DNA of 34,313 nucleotides from SIG672 sp045580325 (GCA_045580325.1 JAZNNR010000001.1:1-34313); one strand, 5' to 3'; positions 1-9,303 are shown, numbered from the stretch's first letter. Notes: generated by a model from the sequence alone, not told the origin. Program-made: numbers and translations.

Positions 1-2300
1 AACGTCGCTGTATGTAATACCGTCGATAGTTTTACCTGCATTTGCTTCTCTTACTACGTAGTAGAAGGTCTTACCTGCATCTGCTGCGGTGTAACTCTGT
101 GTGAAGGAGAACTTGCCGCCTACGTTAGTTGCGGTCTTGGGTGTGCCACTTACTGCGAAGTCTGCATCTGTGGTATAAAGCTCGAAGGTGAACATTCCGT
201 CTGCAAGCTCTTTGCCTGTGAGGGTCTTGTTACCGCTGAGTGTTACGCTCGCACTTGCGTCTGTGTCAAGCGCGTAAACGTTTGTGAAGTCGAGTGTGGT
301 TGCTGTTACGTTGTTGTTTACGCTGACTGTTGTCTTGAGTCCGCCAACTCCGTCGTCTTCAACCTTAACGGTGATCTTGTATACAACGTCGCTGTATGTG
401 ATACCGTCGATAGTCTTGCCCGCATTTGCTTCTCTTACTACGTAGTAGAAGGTCTTACCTGCATCTGCTGCTGTGTAACTCTGTGCGAAGGAGAACTTGC
501 CGCCTACGTTAGTTGCGGTCTTGGGTGTGCCACTTACTGCGAAGTCTGCATCTGTGGTATAAAGCTCGAAGGTGAACATTCCGTCTGCAAGCTCTTTGCC
601 TGTGAGGGTCTTGTTACCGCTGAGTATTACGCTAGCACTTGCGTCTGTGTCAAGCGCGTAAACGTTTGTGAAGTCGAGTGCTGTAACTGTAGTATTGTTG
701 TTTACAGTTGCTGTCGCTTTGACTCCGCCATGTCCGTCGTCCTCAACCTTAACGGTGATCTTGTATACAACGTCGCTGTATGTGATACCGTCGATAGTCT
801 TGCCTGCATTTGCTTCTCTTACTACGTAGTAGAAGGTCTTGCCTGCATCTGCTGCGGTGTAACTCTGTGTGAAGGAGAACTTGCCGCCTACGTTAGTTGC
901 GGTCTTGGGTGTTCCGCTTACTGCGAAGTCTGCATCTGTGGTATAAAGCTCGAATGTGAACATTCCGTCTGCAAGATCTTTGCCTGTGAGGGTCTTGTTA
1001 CCGCTGAGTGTTACGTCTACACTTGCGTCTGTGTCAAGCGCGTAAACGTTTGTAAAGTCGAGTGCTGTAACTGTAGTATTGTTGTTTACAGTTGTTGTCG
1101 CTTTGACTCCACCCTGTCCGTCGTCCTCAACCTTAACGGTGATCTTGTATACAACGTCGCTGTATGTAATACCGTCGATAGTCTTACCTGCGTTTGCTTC
1201 TCTTACTACGTAGTAGAAGGTCTTACCTGCATCTGCTGCGGTGTAACTCTGTGTGAAGGAGAACTTGTCGCCTACGTTAGTTGTGGTCTTGGGTGTTCCG
1301 CTGAGCGCGAAGTCTGCCTCTGTGGTATAAAGCTCAAAGGTGAACATTCCGTCTGCAAGTGCCTGACCCATAAGATACTTATGTCCTCTGAACTCTACAC
1401 TTGTAGCAGCGTCCTCGGAAATCTTATAAGTATTTGTAAAGTCGAGTGTGGTTGCCGTCGCGTTGTTTACCGTAACGGTAGTCTTGATACCGCCTGTGCC
1501 GTTATCTTCGACCTTAACTGTTACCTGATATTCGGTCGAGCTGTACGTAATACCGTTTATGGTCTTACCTGCGTTTTCTTCCTTAACTACGTAATAGAAG
1601 GTCTTTCCGATGTCGTTTTCGGTATATTCAAGAGCAAAAGCATATCTGCCGTTTACGTTTCTTGTTGCTTTGAGAAGCTCACCTGCCGTGAAGCTTGCGT
1701 CTGCGCCGTAAAGCTCAAATCTGAAGGTGCCGTCGACAAGCTCCTTGCCCGTGAGAGTCTTATGTCCGCCGAGAACTACCGTCTCATACGCATCGCTCGA
1801 AACCTCGTATGTGTTTGTGAAGTCGAGTGTGGTTGCTGTTACGTTGTTGTTTACGCTGACTGTTGTCTTGATTCCGCCAACTCCGTCGTCTTCGACCTTG
1901 ACTGTTATCTGATATACTGTATCGCTGTAAGTAATACCGTGGATCGTCTTGCCTGCATTTGCTTCTCTTACTACGTAGTAGAAGGTCTTGCCTGCATCAG
2001 ATGCGGTATAATCAAGCGCAAATGCATATTTTCCGTCGATATTGGTTGCTGTTTTGGGTGTGCCGCTGAGCGCGAAATCAGCTCCCGTGGTGTAAAGCTC
2101 AAAAGCAAACATACCGTCAAAGAGATCCTTGCCTGTGAGGGTCTTCGTACCGCTGAGAACCACTCTTGCTTCCGAGTTCTCATCTATTTCATAAGCGTTG
2201 ACAAATTCAATAGCGTTCTTCGGGATTCCGTTCTGATCGTAAATATGAACCTCTGCGTGAAGCTGTCCGCGCAGATCGTCTGTTACAACTATACGCACGT
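1..2300 (-). repeat. Tandem coding repeat, period 384 bp (128 codons), near-identical copies
   Basis: The string AACGTCGCTG recurs at 1, 385, 769 and 1153, exactly 384 bp apart, and the equivalent point of the next units comes after 381 and then 384 bp. Each unit encodes one isopeptide-linker domain of the giant surface protein. Copies from 1 to about 1400 differ at few positions; those beyond 1400 diverge progressively. The period is always a multiple of three, so copy-number change would keep the frame. Confidence 0.93.
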
Positions 2301-5300
2301 GATAGTGGGTATCGTCATAAGTTACGCCGTCGATGATCTTTCCTGCATCGGCTTCTTTTACTACATAGTAGTATGTTCCTGCTTTTTCGAACTTGAGAGT
2401 ATCGAATTTAATGCTTCCGTCTGCGCCGTTCTTTACGCTCTGGAGTACTTCGATCTCCTGCCAAGAAGCGTTTGATCTGTAAAGCTCGAACTCGAAATCT
2501 CCGCCGCCGAGAAGCTTACCGGTGAGAGTCTTGTTGCCTGGAAGCTCGGTGGTTGTGGGATTTGCTGTATATGTGTTTACAAAGCTTATCTTCTTTGCTG
2601 CGCTGTTATCAACACTCTGGGATACGCTGAAGGTTCCGTCGCCTCTGTCACTAACTGTAACAGCCACAACGTACTTTGTATCGTCGAACTTGATACCCAT
2701 TGTTCCGCCGACAGCCTTTTCCATAACTACGTAGTAGTATGTTCCTGCCTTTGTATAGGTAATAGCATCAAATGCGAACGTTCCATTTATAAAGTTCTTT
2801 GTTTCCCATGTTTTTGCGCCTGCGGGAACTGTTCCGTTTGCGTCGCTTGCCTCGCTCATAATGAATGTAAATTCATCGTTGAGAAGAGCCTTGCCTACGA
2901 GTGTCTTTGTTCCGCTTACTGTGTGTGTTGTGGGTGCTGTGCTGTAAACGTTTTCGAAGGTAATGTTGTTTCCGACTACGTTTTCTACGTCATAGCTTGC
3001 TGTAAGCTGTCCGTTATTATCAGTAACAGTTACAACAACGATATAAGTGTTCTTATCTGTACTTACGCCCTTGCCGCCCGCGCTTGTTTCAACAACGGTA
3101 TAGGTAAAGGTGCCTATCTTATCAAATTTAAGTGTTCCGTCAAAAGCAACCTTGGACGCTACTCCGCTGAGAGCTTCTGTATTCTTACCTGTGAGAACTA
3201 CCTTTCCGTCAGCGTCGCGCACCTCAAAGGTAAACTCATTTGCAGCCATATCTCTGCCTGTGAGTCGCTTGTTTACGTCGAGAGAAAGCTCTGCGTCTGT
3301 CGGATCGTAAACGTTTGTGAAGGTCGTCGAGATCGAATTTGTTGCATTTTCGCCCTGTGCTTCACCTGTAAAGATCACTGCATCGAATCCGCCCACTCCG
3401 TTATCGCTTACTATTACTGTAACGGGAACGGTTTCTGTGCTGTACGTCCAGCCCAGAGGGGTATTTGCGGGGATCACTTCTTTAAGTGTGTACTTGTACG
3501 TTCCTGCCTCGGTGTATCTGAGAACGAGCCTTGCAAATCCACGGTCTGTTGTCGCCTCGGACTCGTACGCTATACTTCCGTCTGCATTGTAGAGAGCAAA
3601 CTTAAATCCTGCAAGATGTCCGAGAGGACTTCCGCTTTCATTTGTAACGGCTTTGTTGAGGTCGATAGTTACCGTTGCAACGCCTGTTGCGCTGTATTCG
3701 TTTGTAAAGTCAATATCTACAAGCCAGTTTCTATTTTCGTCGGTAGGAGCCGTAACGTGAGTCGAGCCCTGGCGGTAAGATCTTACCTCGCTTATTTCAA
3801 GCTGACCGTCCATATCCTTATCTGTTACGATAACACCGAATGCGTGAACTGTCTTATCATAGCTTACACCGCCAATAGCGTCCGACGCCGGTTCTATTTC
3901 AGTAACGCGATAGTAATAAACGCCTGTTTGTGTGTACTTTGCATTTGCAAATGCGTTTGCAAAGGAGAGTGTCTGCTTTGCCTTTGTAGCTGTATCGGTT
4001 GCGATAGTCTGCCACTCGCCGTCTATATACTTCTGAAGCTCGAACGTAAAGCTGTCCGTGTCCTTCCAGTCGCGTCCACTGAGGAACTTGGTGCCTGTAA
4101 CGATAATATCTACGGGATAAACTTCTTTTGCCTCGTAGTCGTTTACAACGATTACCGTAGAGATTACGCCCTTTGCGATAGTTACGCTTCCGTCGCCTGC
4201 GATGCCGTCTTCCATATATGTGGGAGTAAAGCCTGCCAACTGTGTCTGTTCAACTACCTTTGCCACAGTACCTGCGGGAAGACCGAACACCGCGAAGCGT
4301 TCGCCGTGCTTAAGCGTTACTGTAAACTCACCATTCTCGTTTGTTGTAACAGAGCTTACGCTGCCGTTTGTGTGTTCTGCCGTAAAGGTCTTGTTTGCAG
4401 TGCCGATGCCCGAAAGGGTTACCTTCATCGTGAAGGTCATATCTGCGGGTAAGGTGTGGTCTGTGCCGAGATCATGAGTTATAAGCTTGGAAATCGTAAG
4501 ATCTCCGCTTCCTCTGTCTTCGTTTACAAAGTTTGCCTCGTTTATTCTGTTAGCTACTGCCGTAACGTTTACGGATTTAGCGCTTGTATCATTATTGACC
4601 GAGGAAACTATATACTTTTCGGTTTCTTTTTCTTCAACCTTATAAATATCACCTGCGGTAAGTCCTGTGATATAGATCGCTTCTCCCGATGCAAGCTCTA
4701 CCTTTGCCTTGCCGCTTGTGAACTGTACGGTGGCATCTGTTTTGCTGCCGTCTGCGCCGACAAGAAGAGCCTCGTAGGAAGCATTCTCAGCGCTTCCGAT
4801 ATGAGTTACGGTGAACTCAAACTTCTCTGCCGTTGCCGTAGCATCTGCCGCGAGAGCCTTTGTTATCTTGAGTATCGTTGCGGGAGTTATCGAAATTTTA
4901 CCGTTATTACCGAGGGTTGAGCCTACGTAGAAGGAATAACCGGTTTCGTCAACTGCGTGGTAGGTATGGTCAACGAAGGGCTCTTTTGTATATTTGAGTG
5001 TTCCTGTCTTATTATTTGCAGGAATCTCTGTCGATGTACCGCCCTTATATACCGTCATACCCGAGAGATTTACGTGAATATCGCCTGCGGGGATATACCA
5101 GCTGTTATCGTCTGCCTTTTTAGCGGTAGCAAGCACTTCGGAAGAGATCTCGCGGTAGAGTGTCTTTGTAGTCAAAGTGCTTCCGTCTTTTTCGTAAACC
5201 TTATAAGAACGGTAGTACGTTCCGTTTGCCGACGGAGCAGTGTTGCCTGTATAAAGAGTTCCGTTTGTGTTTGTATATACGGAAGAGTTTTCTGTGTAGT

Positions 5301-7461
5301 AATATCTTTCGTTCTGCTTTGAGGGGTTGAAATAGGAATAGGTGTTTACCTTTCCGTATCCTGTGCTGTTGTCAACCTCATACTGATTTGTATAGAAGTT
5401 TACAGAGCCGTCTGCGTTTGTATTCTTTGCGATATAATCTGCAGAAACCTTTTCTGTAATGTTTATTTCGTTGATTTCATCTTTGAGAGCAACCTCATAT
5501 ACAAGACGCGCAGGGTAATCCGCGCCTGTTGCCTCAAGCTTTGTGAGGGCGCCGTCCTCGTCAAGTGTTATATTATAGGTGATTATCGGAATAAGCGCTG
5601 CGGGAAGAGAGAATGTAACGATCTCTTCGCCTGTTACAATATTTTCGCGAACCTGAACGGTTGCGTACATCATATCCGACTTATCAACGCCGTGCTCCTC
5701 GTCAACCTCTCCGAGATAACCGTAAGACTTAACGATAAACGCGGGCCTTGTAGCGTCTGTGAGAGTAGGATCGGACGGATCGGGCATAGTTGTTATTCCT
5801 TCGTGCCAGAAGCCAAGGAACTGTCCTGCCGCATTTGCATACCAACCGATATAGTTAGAAAACTCTGTATCGCTTGTGTAAGAAAGCTGACCGTTCTGAT
5901 ATGCAAGGTCTATAAGAGTTCTTGCATCGTCGATATTTTCAATACCAAGACGCTGCTGAACCGCCCATACCATTTCATTGCCGAGTTCTGTCGGGCTTTG
6001 AGGAGTTCCGAGAGCTCCGCCGTTTGCACTTGCCGCAAAATTTTTCGCAAGGTCTGCGCCCGAGAAGAGAGTGTTGTGAATAAGAATACCCTTAATATCG
6101 GTAACTGTCATATAATTACCGATCTTATCTACAAAGGATACGTTACCCGAAACGTCGGGGTTAGATTCGGTAAGTGTGGGATAATAGCGCGATTTAAGCT
6201 GAATTGCATTTACAATATCTTTAAACGCATCTATAAGTCCCTGTGCAAGATTGCTCGAGGAGGTTACTTCAAAATACTGATTTACGTAGTTCTGATCAAG
6301 AGATGTAGAAATCTTGGTAACTCTTCGTGCATTATACCCGCTTCCCTGAACGGTAACCGTGCCATTAACCGAGGCACTGTTATACTGTACCCAGAGGTCG
6401 TTTACGGCGGTAGAAGCATTTTTATTGTCAGGATCAAGCACGCTTACAGCCGTACTGTTATTGTTAACACCGAGTCCGAGCGTATAGAAGTAACAATCGC
6501 TGCCGTATTTGTCTTCGATAAGCTCCTTTGCATAAGCCGCAGTAAGCTGAGTAACAAATCCGAGAGCCGCGCTTGTGTCGCTTCCGTTGCCGAGGTTGTA
6601 CTGTCCGGGGCTTGTGAAGTTTGTCGATCCCAGCGAGGGCGCGCCGTCGGACATAAGTACCATAACAGGCATACGGTTGACAGTTCCGATTACAGGATCT
6701 GTAACAGTTGTAGCGTTGCTCGAAGCAACGAACTGATCCTTTGCAAGAATTATACCCTTCTGGATATAAGTTGCGCCTTCAACAGTTTCTGCTGTCGATG
6801 TCGGCCTAGTCGTAGTGTTTTCAATAACAACGTCCCTGTCTATTCCGATATTTTCATCGCCGTCCCACGTTTCAGTATAAGTAAGATATTTTCCGTCGGA
6901 AGCTGTTTTATATCTGTTAAGCGGAAGCATAAGGACAGCCGCGTCGTTGTTTGTATCACTGTAGGAGGAACCCGAATAAAGCACAACGCCTACGCGGTTA
7001 TATTTGTTACCCGAAAGAAGTGCGTGGATACTTGCATTCGCCGCCTGAACAAGCTCTTCTGCAACGCCGTTGTTATTGTCGTTCATCGAACCCGATACGT
7101 CAAGCACGAGCATAGTGTCGGTAGGAAGATGCGACATACCCGTAATGACCGAGTTAGATCCCATGAGCGAAAGAGCAACAAGGAAAGCGTCCTTGTCCTT
7201 CATCGTTATTCCCGTGCCTGCAAACGCCTGTGAGTCGAGAAATACCGACTTATCGGTCCATATTGCACCCGAGTTTTTGGTGGAAAGAATATCCGCAAGG
7301 AAGAGATCCTTCCAAGCATCCATTGTTGATGTGTCAGTAACACGGTTTGTTATATTTCTTTCAGCTGCGCTTGCTGTCATCATCACCGGTATGTATGTAA
7401 CAAGCATAGCTATAAGAAGTAAAACACTTACAAATTTTACTGATATTTTGCGTTTAGTCAT
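1..7461 (-). CDS. Giant secreted VWA protein with tandem pilin isopeptide-linker (FctA/Spy0128-like) repeats, C-terminus missing
   Basis: Reading the minus strand from ATG at 7461 gives 2,487 uninterrupted codons to the left edge, with AAGGAGG just upstream. Residues 1-32 form a signal peptide (KRK, hydrophobic core, ASA cleavage site). A von Willebrand A domain follows, with MIDAS motif DVSGS (D121, S123, S125) and D272 in LMSDG. Residues near 855-1110 look like two prealbumin or Cna-B-like domains. From about residue 1113 to the edge there are about 11 domains with the pattern GxKxLTGK, FxFELY, YYVVxE, GITYxDxxYxVxVxVxD, FTNxY. In the FctA/Spy0128 family the Lys and Asn form an intramolecular isopeptide bond helped by Glu; all three positions are visible in most units. 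Probably a wall-anchored adhesin or stalk. The anchor (LPXTG or other) lies outside the window, so attachment is inferred. The last units are nearly identical at DNA level. Confidence 0.9.
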   Translation of the reverse strand, partial: MTKRKISVKFVSVLLLIAMLVTYIPVMMTASAAERNITNRVTDTSTMDAWKDLFLADILSTKNSGAIWTDKSVFLDSQAFAGTGITMKDKDAFLVALSLMGSNSVITGMSHLPTDTMLVLDVSGSMNDNNNGVAEELVQAANASIHALLSGNKYNRVGVVLYSGSSYSDTNNDAAVLMLPLNRYKTASDGKYLTYTETWDGDENIGIDRDVVIENTTTRPTSTAETVEGATYIQKGIILAKDQFVASSNATTVTDPVIGTVNRMPVMVLMSDGAPSLGSTNFTSPGQYNLGNGSDTSAALGFVTQLTAAYAKELIEDKYGSDCYFYTLGLGVNNNSTAVSVLDPDNKNASTAVNDLWVQYNSASVNGTVTVQGSGYNARRVTKISTSLDQNYVNQYFEVTSSSNLAQGLIDAFKDIVNAIQLKSRYYPTLTESNPDVSGNVSFVDKIGNYMTVTDIKGILIHNTLFSGADLAKNFAASANGGALGTPQSPTELGNEMVWAVQQRLGIENIDDARTLIDLAYQNGQLSYTSDTEFSNYIGWYANAAGQFLGFWHEGITTMPDPSDPTLTDATRPAFIVKSYGYLGEVDEEHGVDKSDMMYATVQVRENIVTGEEIVTFSLPAALIPIITYNITLDEDGALTKLEATGADYPARLVYEVALKDEINEINITEKVSADYIAKNTNADGSVNFYTNQYEVDNSTGYGKVNTYSYFNPSKQNERYYYTENSSVYTNTNGTLYTGNTAPSANGTYYRSYKVYEKDGSTLTTKTLYREISSEVLATAKKADDNSWYIPAGDIHVNLSGMTVYKGGTSTEIPANNKTGTLKYTKEPFVDHTYHAVDETGYSFYVGSTLGNNGKISITPATILKITKALAADATATAEKFEFTVTHIGSAENASYEALLVGADGSKTDATVQFTSGKAKVELASGEAIYITGLTAGDIYKVEEKETEKYIVSSVNNDTSAKSVNVTAVANRINEANFVNEDRGSGDLTISKLITHDLGTDHTLPADMTFTMKVTLSGIGTANKTFTAEHTNGSVSSVTTNENGEFTVTLKHGERFAVFGLPAGTVAKVVEQTQLAGFTPTYMEDGIAGDGSVTIAKGVISTVIVVNDYEAKEVYPVDIIVTGTKFLSGRDWKDTDSFTFELQKYIDGEWQTIATDTATKAKQTLSFANAFANAKYTQTGVYYYRVTEIEPASDAIGGVSYDKTVHAFGVIVTDKDMDGQLEISEVRSYRQGSTHVTAPTDENRNWLVDIDFTNEYSATGVATVTIDLNKAVTNESGSPLGHLAGFKFALYNADGSIAYESEATTDRGFARLVLRYTEAGTYKYTLKEVIPANTPLGWTYSTETVPVTVIVSDNGVGGFDAVIFTGEAQGENATNSISTTFTNVYDPTDAELSLDVNKRLTGRDMAANEFTFEVRDADGKVVLTGKNTEALSGVASKVAFDGTLKFDKIGTFTYTVVETSAGGKGVSTDKNTYIVVVTVTDNNGQLTASYDVENVVGNNITFENVYSTAPTTHTVSGTKTLVGKALLNDEFTFIMSEASDANGTVPAGAKTWETKNFINGTFAFDAITYTKAGTYYYVVMEKAVGGTMGIKFDDTKYVVAVTVSDRGDGTFSVSQSVDNSAAKKISFVNTYTANPTTTELPGNKTLTGKLLGGGDFEFELYRSNASWQEIEVLQSVKNGADGSIKFDTLKFEKAGTYYYVVKEADAGKIIDGVTYDDTHYHVRIVVTDDLRGQLHAEVHIYDQNGIPKNAIEFVNAYEIDENSEARVVLSGTKTLTGKDLFDGMFAFELYTTGADFALSGTPKTATNIDGKYAFALDYTASDAGKTFYYVVREANAGKTIHGITYSDTVYQITVKVEDDGVGGIKTTVSVNNNVTATTLDFTNTYEVSSDAYETVVLGGHKTLTGKELVDGTFRFELYGADASFTAGELLKATRNVNGRYAFALEYTENDIGKTFYYVVKEENAGKTINGITYSSTEYQVTVKVEDNGTGGIKTTVTVNNATATTLDFTNTYKISEDAATSVEFRGHKYLMGQALADGMFTFELYTTEADFALSGTPKTTTNVGDKFSFTQSYTAADAGKTFYYVVREANAGKTIDGITYSDVVYKITVKVEDDGQGGVKATTTVNNNTTVTALDFTNVYALDTDASVDVTLSGNKTLTGKDLADGMFTFELYTTDADFAVSGTPKTATNVGGKFSFTQSYTAADAGKTFYYVVREANAGKTIDGITYSDVVYKITVKVEDDGHGGVKATATVNNNTTVTALDFTNVYALDTDASASVILSGNKTLTGKELADGMFTFELYTTDADFAVSGTPKTATNVGGKFSFAQSYTAADAGKTFYYVVREANAGKTIDGITYSDVVYKITVKVEDDGVGGLKTTVSVNNNVTATTLDFTNVYALDTDASASVTLSGNKTLTGKELADGMFTFELYTTDADFAVSGTPKTATNVGGKFSFTQSYTAADAGKTFYYVVREANAGKTIDGITYSDV

Positions 7462-7517
7462 TTTTATAGACCTCCTTATAGAAAATAAAAGATTACGAAT
7501 ATAATTTATTTAAAGGT

Positions 7518-7856
7518 TTATTTTTTTAGCATATTCTTTTTGCATTTACAAACGCCGATCTCATCGTGTACGCTTGGATAATGTATGCAGTCTGCGCACC
7601 AATCTTCAAACTGGTCGCTGTCAAGAGGCTCGTAATGCTCACAAGGCTCTTGGAGTGATGTTACTATCAGATATCCGCTCTTCGTATACTTCGGTTCTTT
7701 TTTTAAATCGGGAAAGAGGACTACGGGATGCCCCTTCTCTCTTTCGAAATCCTCGTTGTATCCGTACCGAAGCTCGAATTTATGGTTTTCAACGTCAAGT
7801 ATCTTGTAGATAGCTCCTTCTCTGGGGATCTGTATCTCATTATTCATCAGTGTCAT
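7518..7856 (-). CDS. Small Cys-rich protein of unknown function
   Basis: A 112-residue protein that I do not recognise. The first 75 residues are mixed alpha/beta and charged. The C-terminal part carries a cysteine cluster: C near residue 73, then CADC, then CKC close to the end, which could bind a metal such as zinc. The sequence AAAGGAG lies only two bases before the first ATG; the ATG at codon 4 (position 7847) is 11 bases from it, so either start is possible. It is 56 bp upstream of the giant VWA gene on the same strand, with no obvious terminator between, so the two may share a transcript. A TATAAT box lies at 7916-7921 without a good -35. Confidence 0.7.
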   Translation of the reverse strand: MTLMNNEIQIPREGAIYKILDVENHKFELRYGYNEDFEREKGHPVVLFPDLKKEPKYTKSGYLIVTSLQEPCEHYEPLDSDQFEDWCADCIHYPSVHDEIGVCKCKKNMLKK

Positions 7857-7975
7857 TTCTCCTTTGTCAAAGATTTAGTCGTGATACTGAAAAATTCACG
7901 TCAACTTGTACTGTAATTATATAACAGCCCAAAGGAAAAAACATCACCCGTAATTTATGCCAATAATAATAAATT

Positions 7976-9196
7976 TTAAACGTAATCTGAGAATTCTATT
8001 CGCTTTACTATACCCGTTTTGTTACGAATTGTGGTGATAAGCGACTTGACCGATTCCTTCGAAATATACAGTCTTTCGGCAATTTCCGCATTGGAAAGAC
8101 CAAACGCAACAAGACGCGCGACCTCGCGCTCTCTTTGCGAAAGCTCTGCGGATACTCTTCTTTCAAGCACCTCATTGTGAAGCTTGGTCCAGCCTTCTGA
8201 GAGCTGCTTGTGCAGCTCCTTTAGTCTTTTGAGCGCCTCGGGAGATGCCATACCAAGCCGATCGTCAAGCAAAGATCCAAGATGTCTACGATGCTCGGCA
8301 AGAATTCCGATAAGATTATCGGGCAGAACAAGCTCGATCGCTCTGTCTATATGCTCTGTCGCTCTTTCTATCTCTCCTATATCATAATAGGCTATCGCGC
8401 AAAGAAGTCTTAAATATATCTCTGATATTACCGTCTTTTCTACACACGCCTGCGAGATCATCGGCTCTGTTATATAGGGAATTGCCTTCATAAGTCCGAA
8501 GGCATCGGTATCCCCCTGCCTGTTCATAGCCGTATTTTGCGCGACAATAAGGAGATATTTTACATAATATACTCTCGCGGCGGGGTGAGCGTCCGCGGGA
8601 AGCGCGTTAAAGCTTCCTCTTTTAAACCAATCGGGAAAATCGTAAGTGTTTCTTATCGCACTGTCTGCCGAGGTAAGCGTCAGAGAAACAATATCTCTGT
8701 CGCGGTCGTCCTTGCACGGAGCTTCGAGTATATGTTCTTTTGCCTTTTTATAAAGCTCAACGTCCCCTCGCCACATCGCAACAAGCGACAAAAGAAGTCC
8801 TCCTCCAAGTATCGCATAAAATCCCGAATGGGCCGCAAGGAAGTATTGAACGTGTTTATACACCTTATCTATTTCTCCTTGACTGTATGCAAGCTCTGCC
8901 GCCAAAAGCGCCTGCGCCTCGGGGTTACCCTCGAGCGCACTTATAGATTTCTCTGAATCTCCTGCGCTGTTATACAGGTCTGTCATATCGAGAAAGGGGC
9001 TTTTTCTCGGCATAGGCAGATTAGGTCCTGCTTTATGAGAGCTTTTGCCCACAGGATAGGTCGCGTCAATCGGTATTACCCATGTCCTTCCCCATCTAAG
9101 CGCGCCCTGTATCTCACCGCGCTTGCAAAGGTCTTGGACTCGGCGCACCGTAACGCCCCATTTTTCCGCTGCTTCTTTTACTGTTATTCTATACAT
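7976..9196 (-). CDS. Dual-HTH transcriptional regulator: N-terminal helix-turn-helix, helical middle, C-terminal LuxR/GerE HTH
   Basis: The protein has 406 residues from ATG 9196. That start is chosen because GGAG lies six bases upstream; an in-frame ATG at 9208 has no ribosome binding site. Residues 1-50 resemble an excisionase/MerR-like HTH (ITVKEAAEKWGVTVRRVQDL, then a wing with GRTWVIP). The middle is an all-helical, TPR-like region with Ala/Leu-rich repeats. The last 55 residues are a LuxR/GerE HTH (LSQREREVARLVAFGLSNAE, then ISKESVK). There is no receiver or autoinducer domain, so the signal is unknown. The gene lies upstream of the Cys-rich protein and giant adhesin on the same strand, which makes them possible targets (inference). 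Two identical palindromes follow its promoter and suggest autoregulation. Confidence 0.85.
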   Translation of the reverse strand: MYRITVKEAAEKWGVTVRRVQDLCKRGEIQGALRWGRTWVIPIDATYPVGKSSHKAGPNLPMPRKSPFLDMTDLYNSAGDSEKSISALEGNPEAQALLAAELAYSQGEIDKVYKHVQYFLAAHSGFYAILGGGLLLSLVAMWRGDVELYKKAKEHILEAPCKDDRDRDIVSLTLTSADSAIRNTYDFPDWFKRGSFNALPADAHPAARVYYVKYLLIVAQNTAMNRQGDTDAFGLMKAIPYITEPMISQACVEKTVISEIYLRLLCAIAYYDIGEIERATEHIDRAIELVLPDNLIGILAEHRRHLGSLLDDRLGMASPEALKRLKELHKQLSEGWTKLHNEVLERRVSAELSQREREVARLVAFGLSNAEIAERLYISKESVKSLITTIRNKTGIVKRIEFSDYV

Positions 9197-9212
9197 TATA
9201 TTCTCCATTTCG

Positions 9213-9228
9213 CTTCGTTTAAACGAAG
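9213..9228. promoter_or_regulatory. Palindromic operator candidate, proximal copy
   Basis: CTTCGTTTAAACGAAG is a perfect 16-bp palindrome. It lies 17 bp upstream of the chosen start of the dual-HTH regulator and about 40 bp downstream of the inferred transcription start. An identical copy lies at 9248-9263, and I saw no others in the window. Symmetry and position suit a dimeric repressor site, perhaps for the regulator itself. Confidence 0.65.
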
Positions 9229-9247
9229 TCTATTTTTCGATATTTTA

Positions 9248-9263
9248 CTTCGTTTAAACGAAG
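9248..9263. promoter_or_regulatory. Palindromic operator candidate, distal copy
   Basis: This second perfect copy of CTTCGTTTAAACGAAG starts 35 bp from the first. It begins 12 bp downstream of the -10 box at 9275-9280, so a bound protein would block initiation or early elongation. Confidence 0.65.
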
Positions 9264-9274
9264 TTTGTGCTTGT

Positions 9275-9303
9275 ATTATAAAACTTTTTTATAAATAATT
9301 CAA
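9275..9303 (-). promoter_or_regulatory. Promoter of the dual-HTH regulator
   Basis: On the minus strand TTGAAT (9298-9303) and TATAAT (9275-9280) are separated by 17 bases. The predicted transcription start near 9268 is directly followed by the two palindromes. Confidence 0.7.

Noticed and set aside
1..1530. Regular repeats that could suggest a CRISPR array or satellite
   Set aside because: The period is 384 bp, repeats are in frame and code for protein domains, and there are no short unique spacers.
730..2475. Long plus-strand frame of 581 codons rich in Cys, Val and Tyr
   Set aside because: It is the antisense of the repeat domains of the giant surface protein; the minus strand has signal peptide, ribosome binding site and known domain motifs. 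The openness comes from repeat codon use. The same holds for plus-strand frames at 2923-4452 and 5692-7233.
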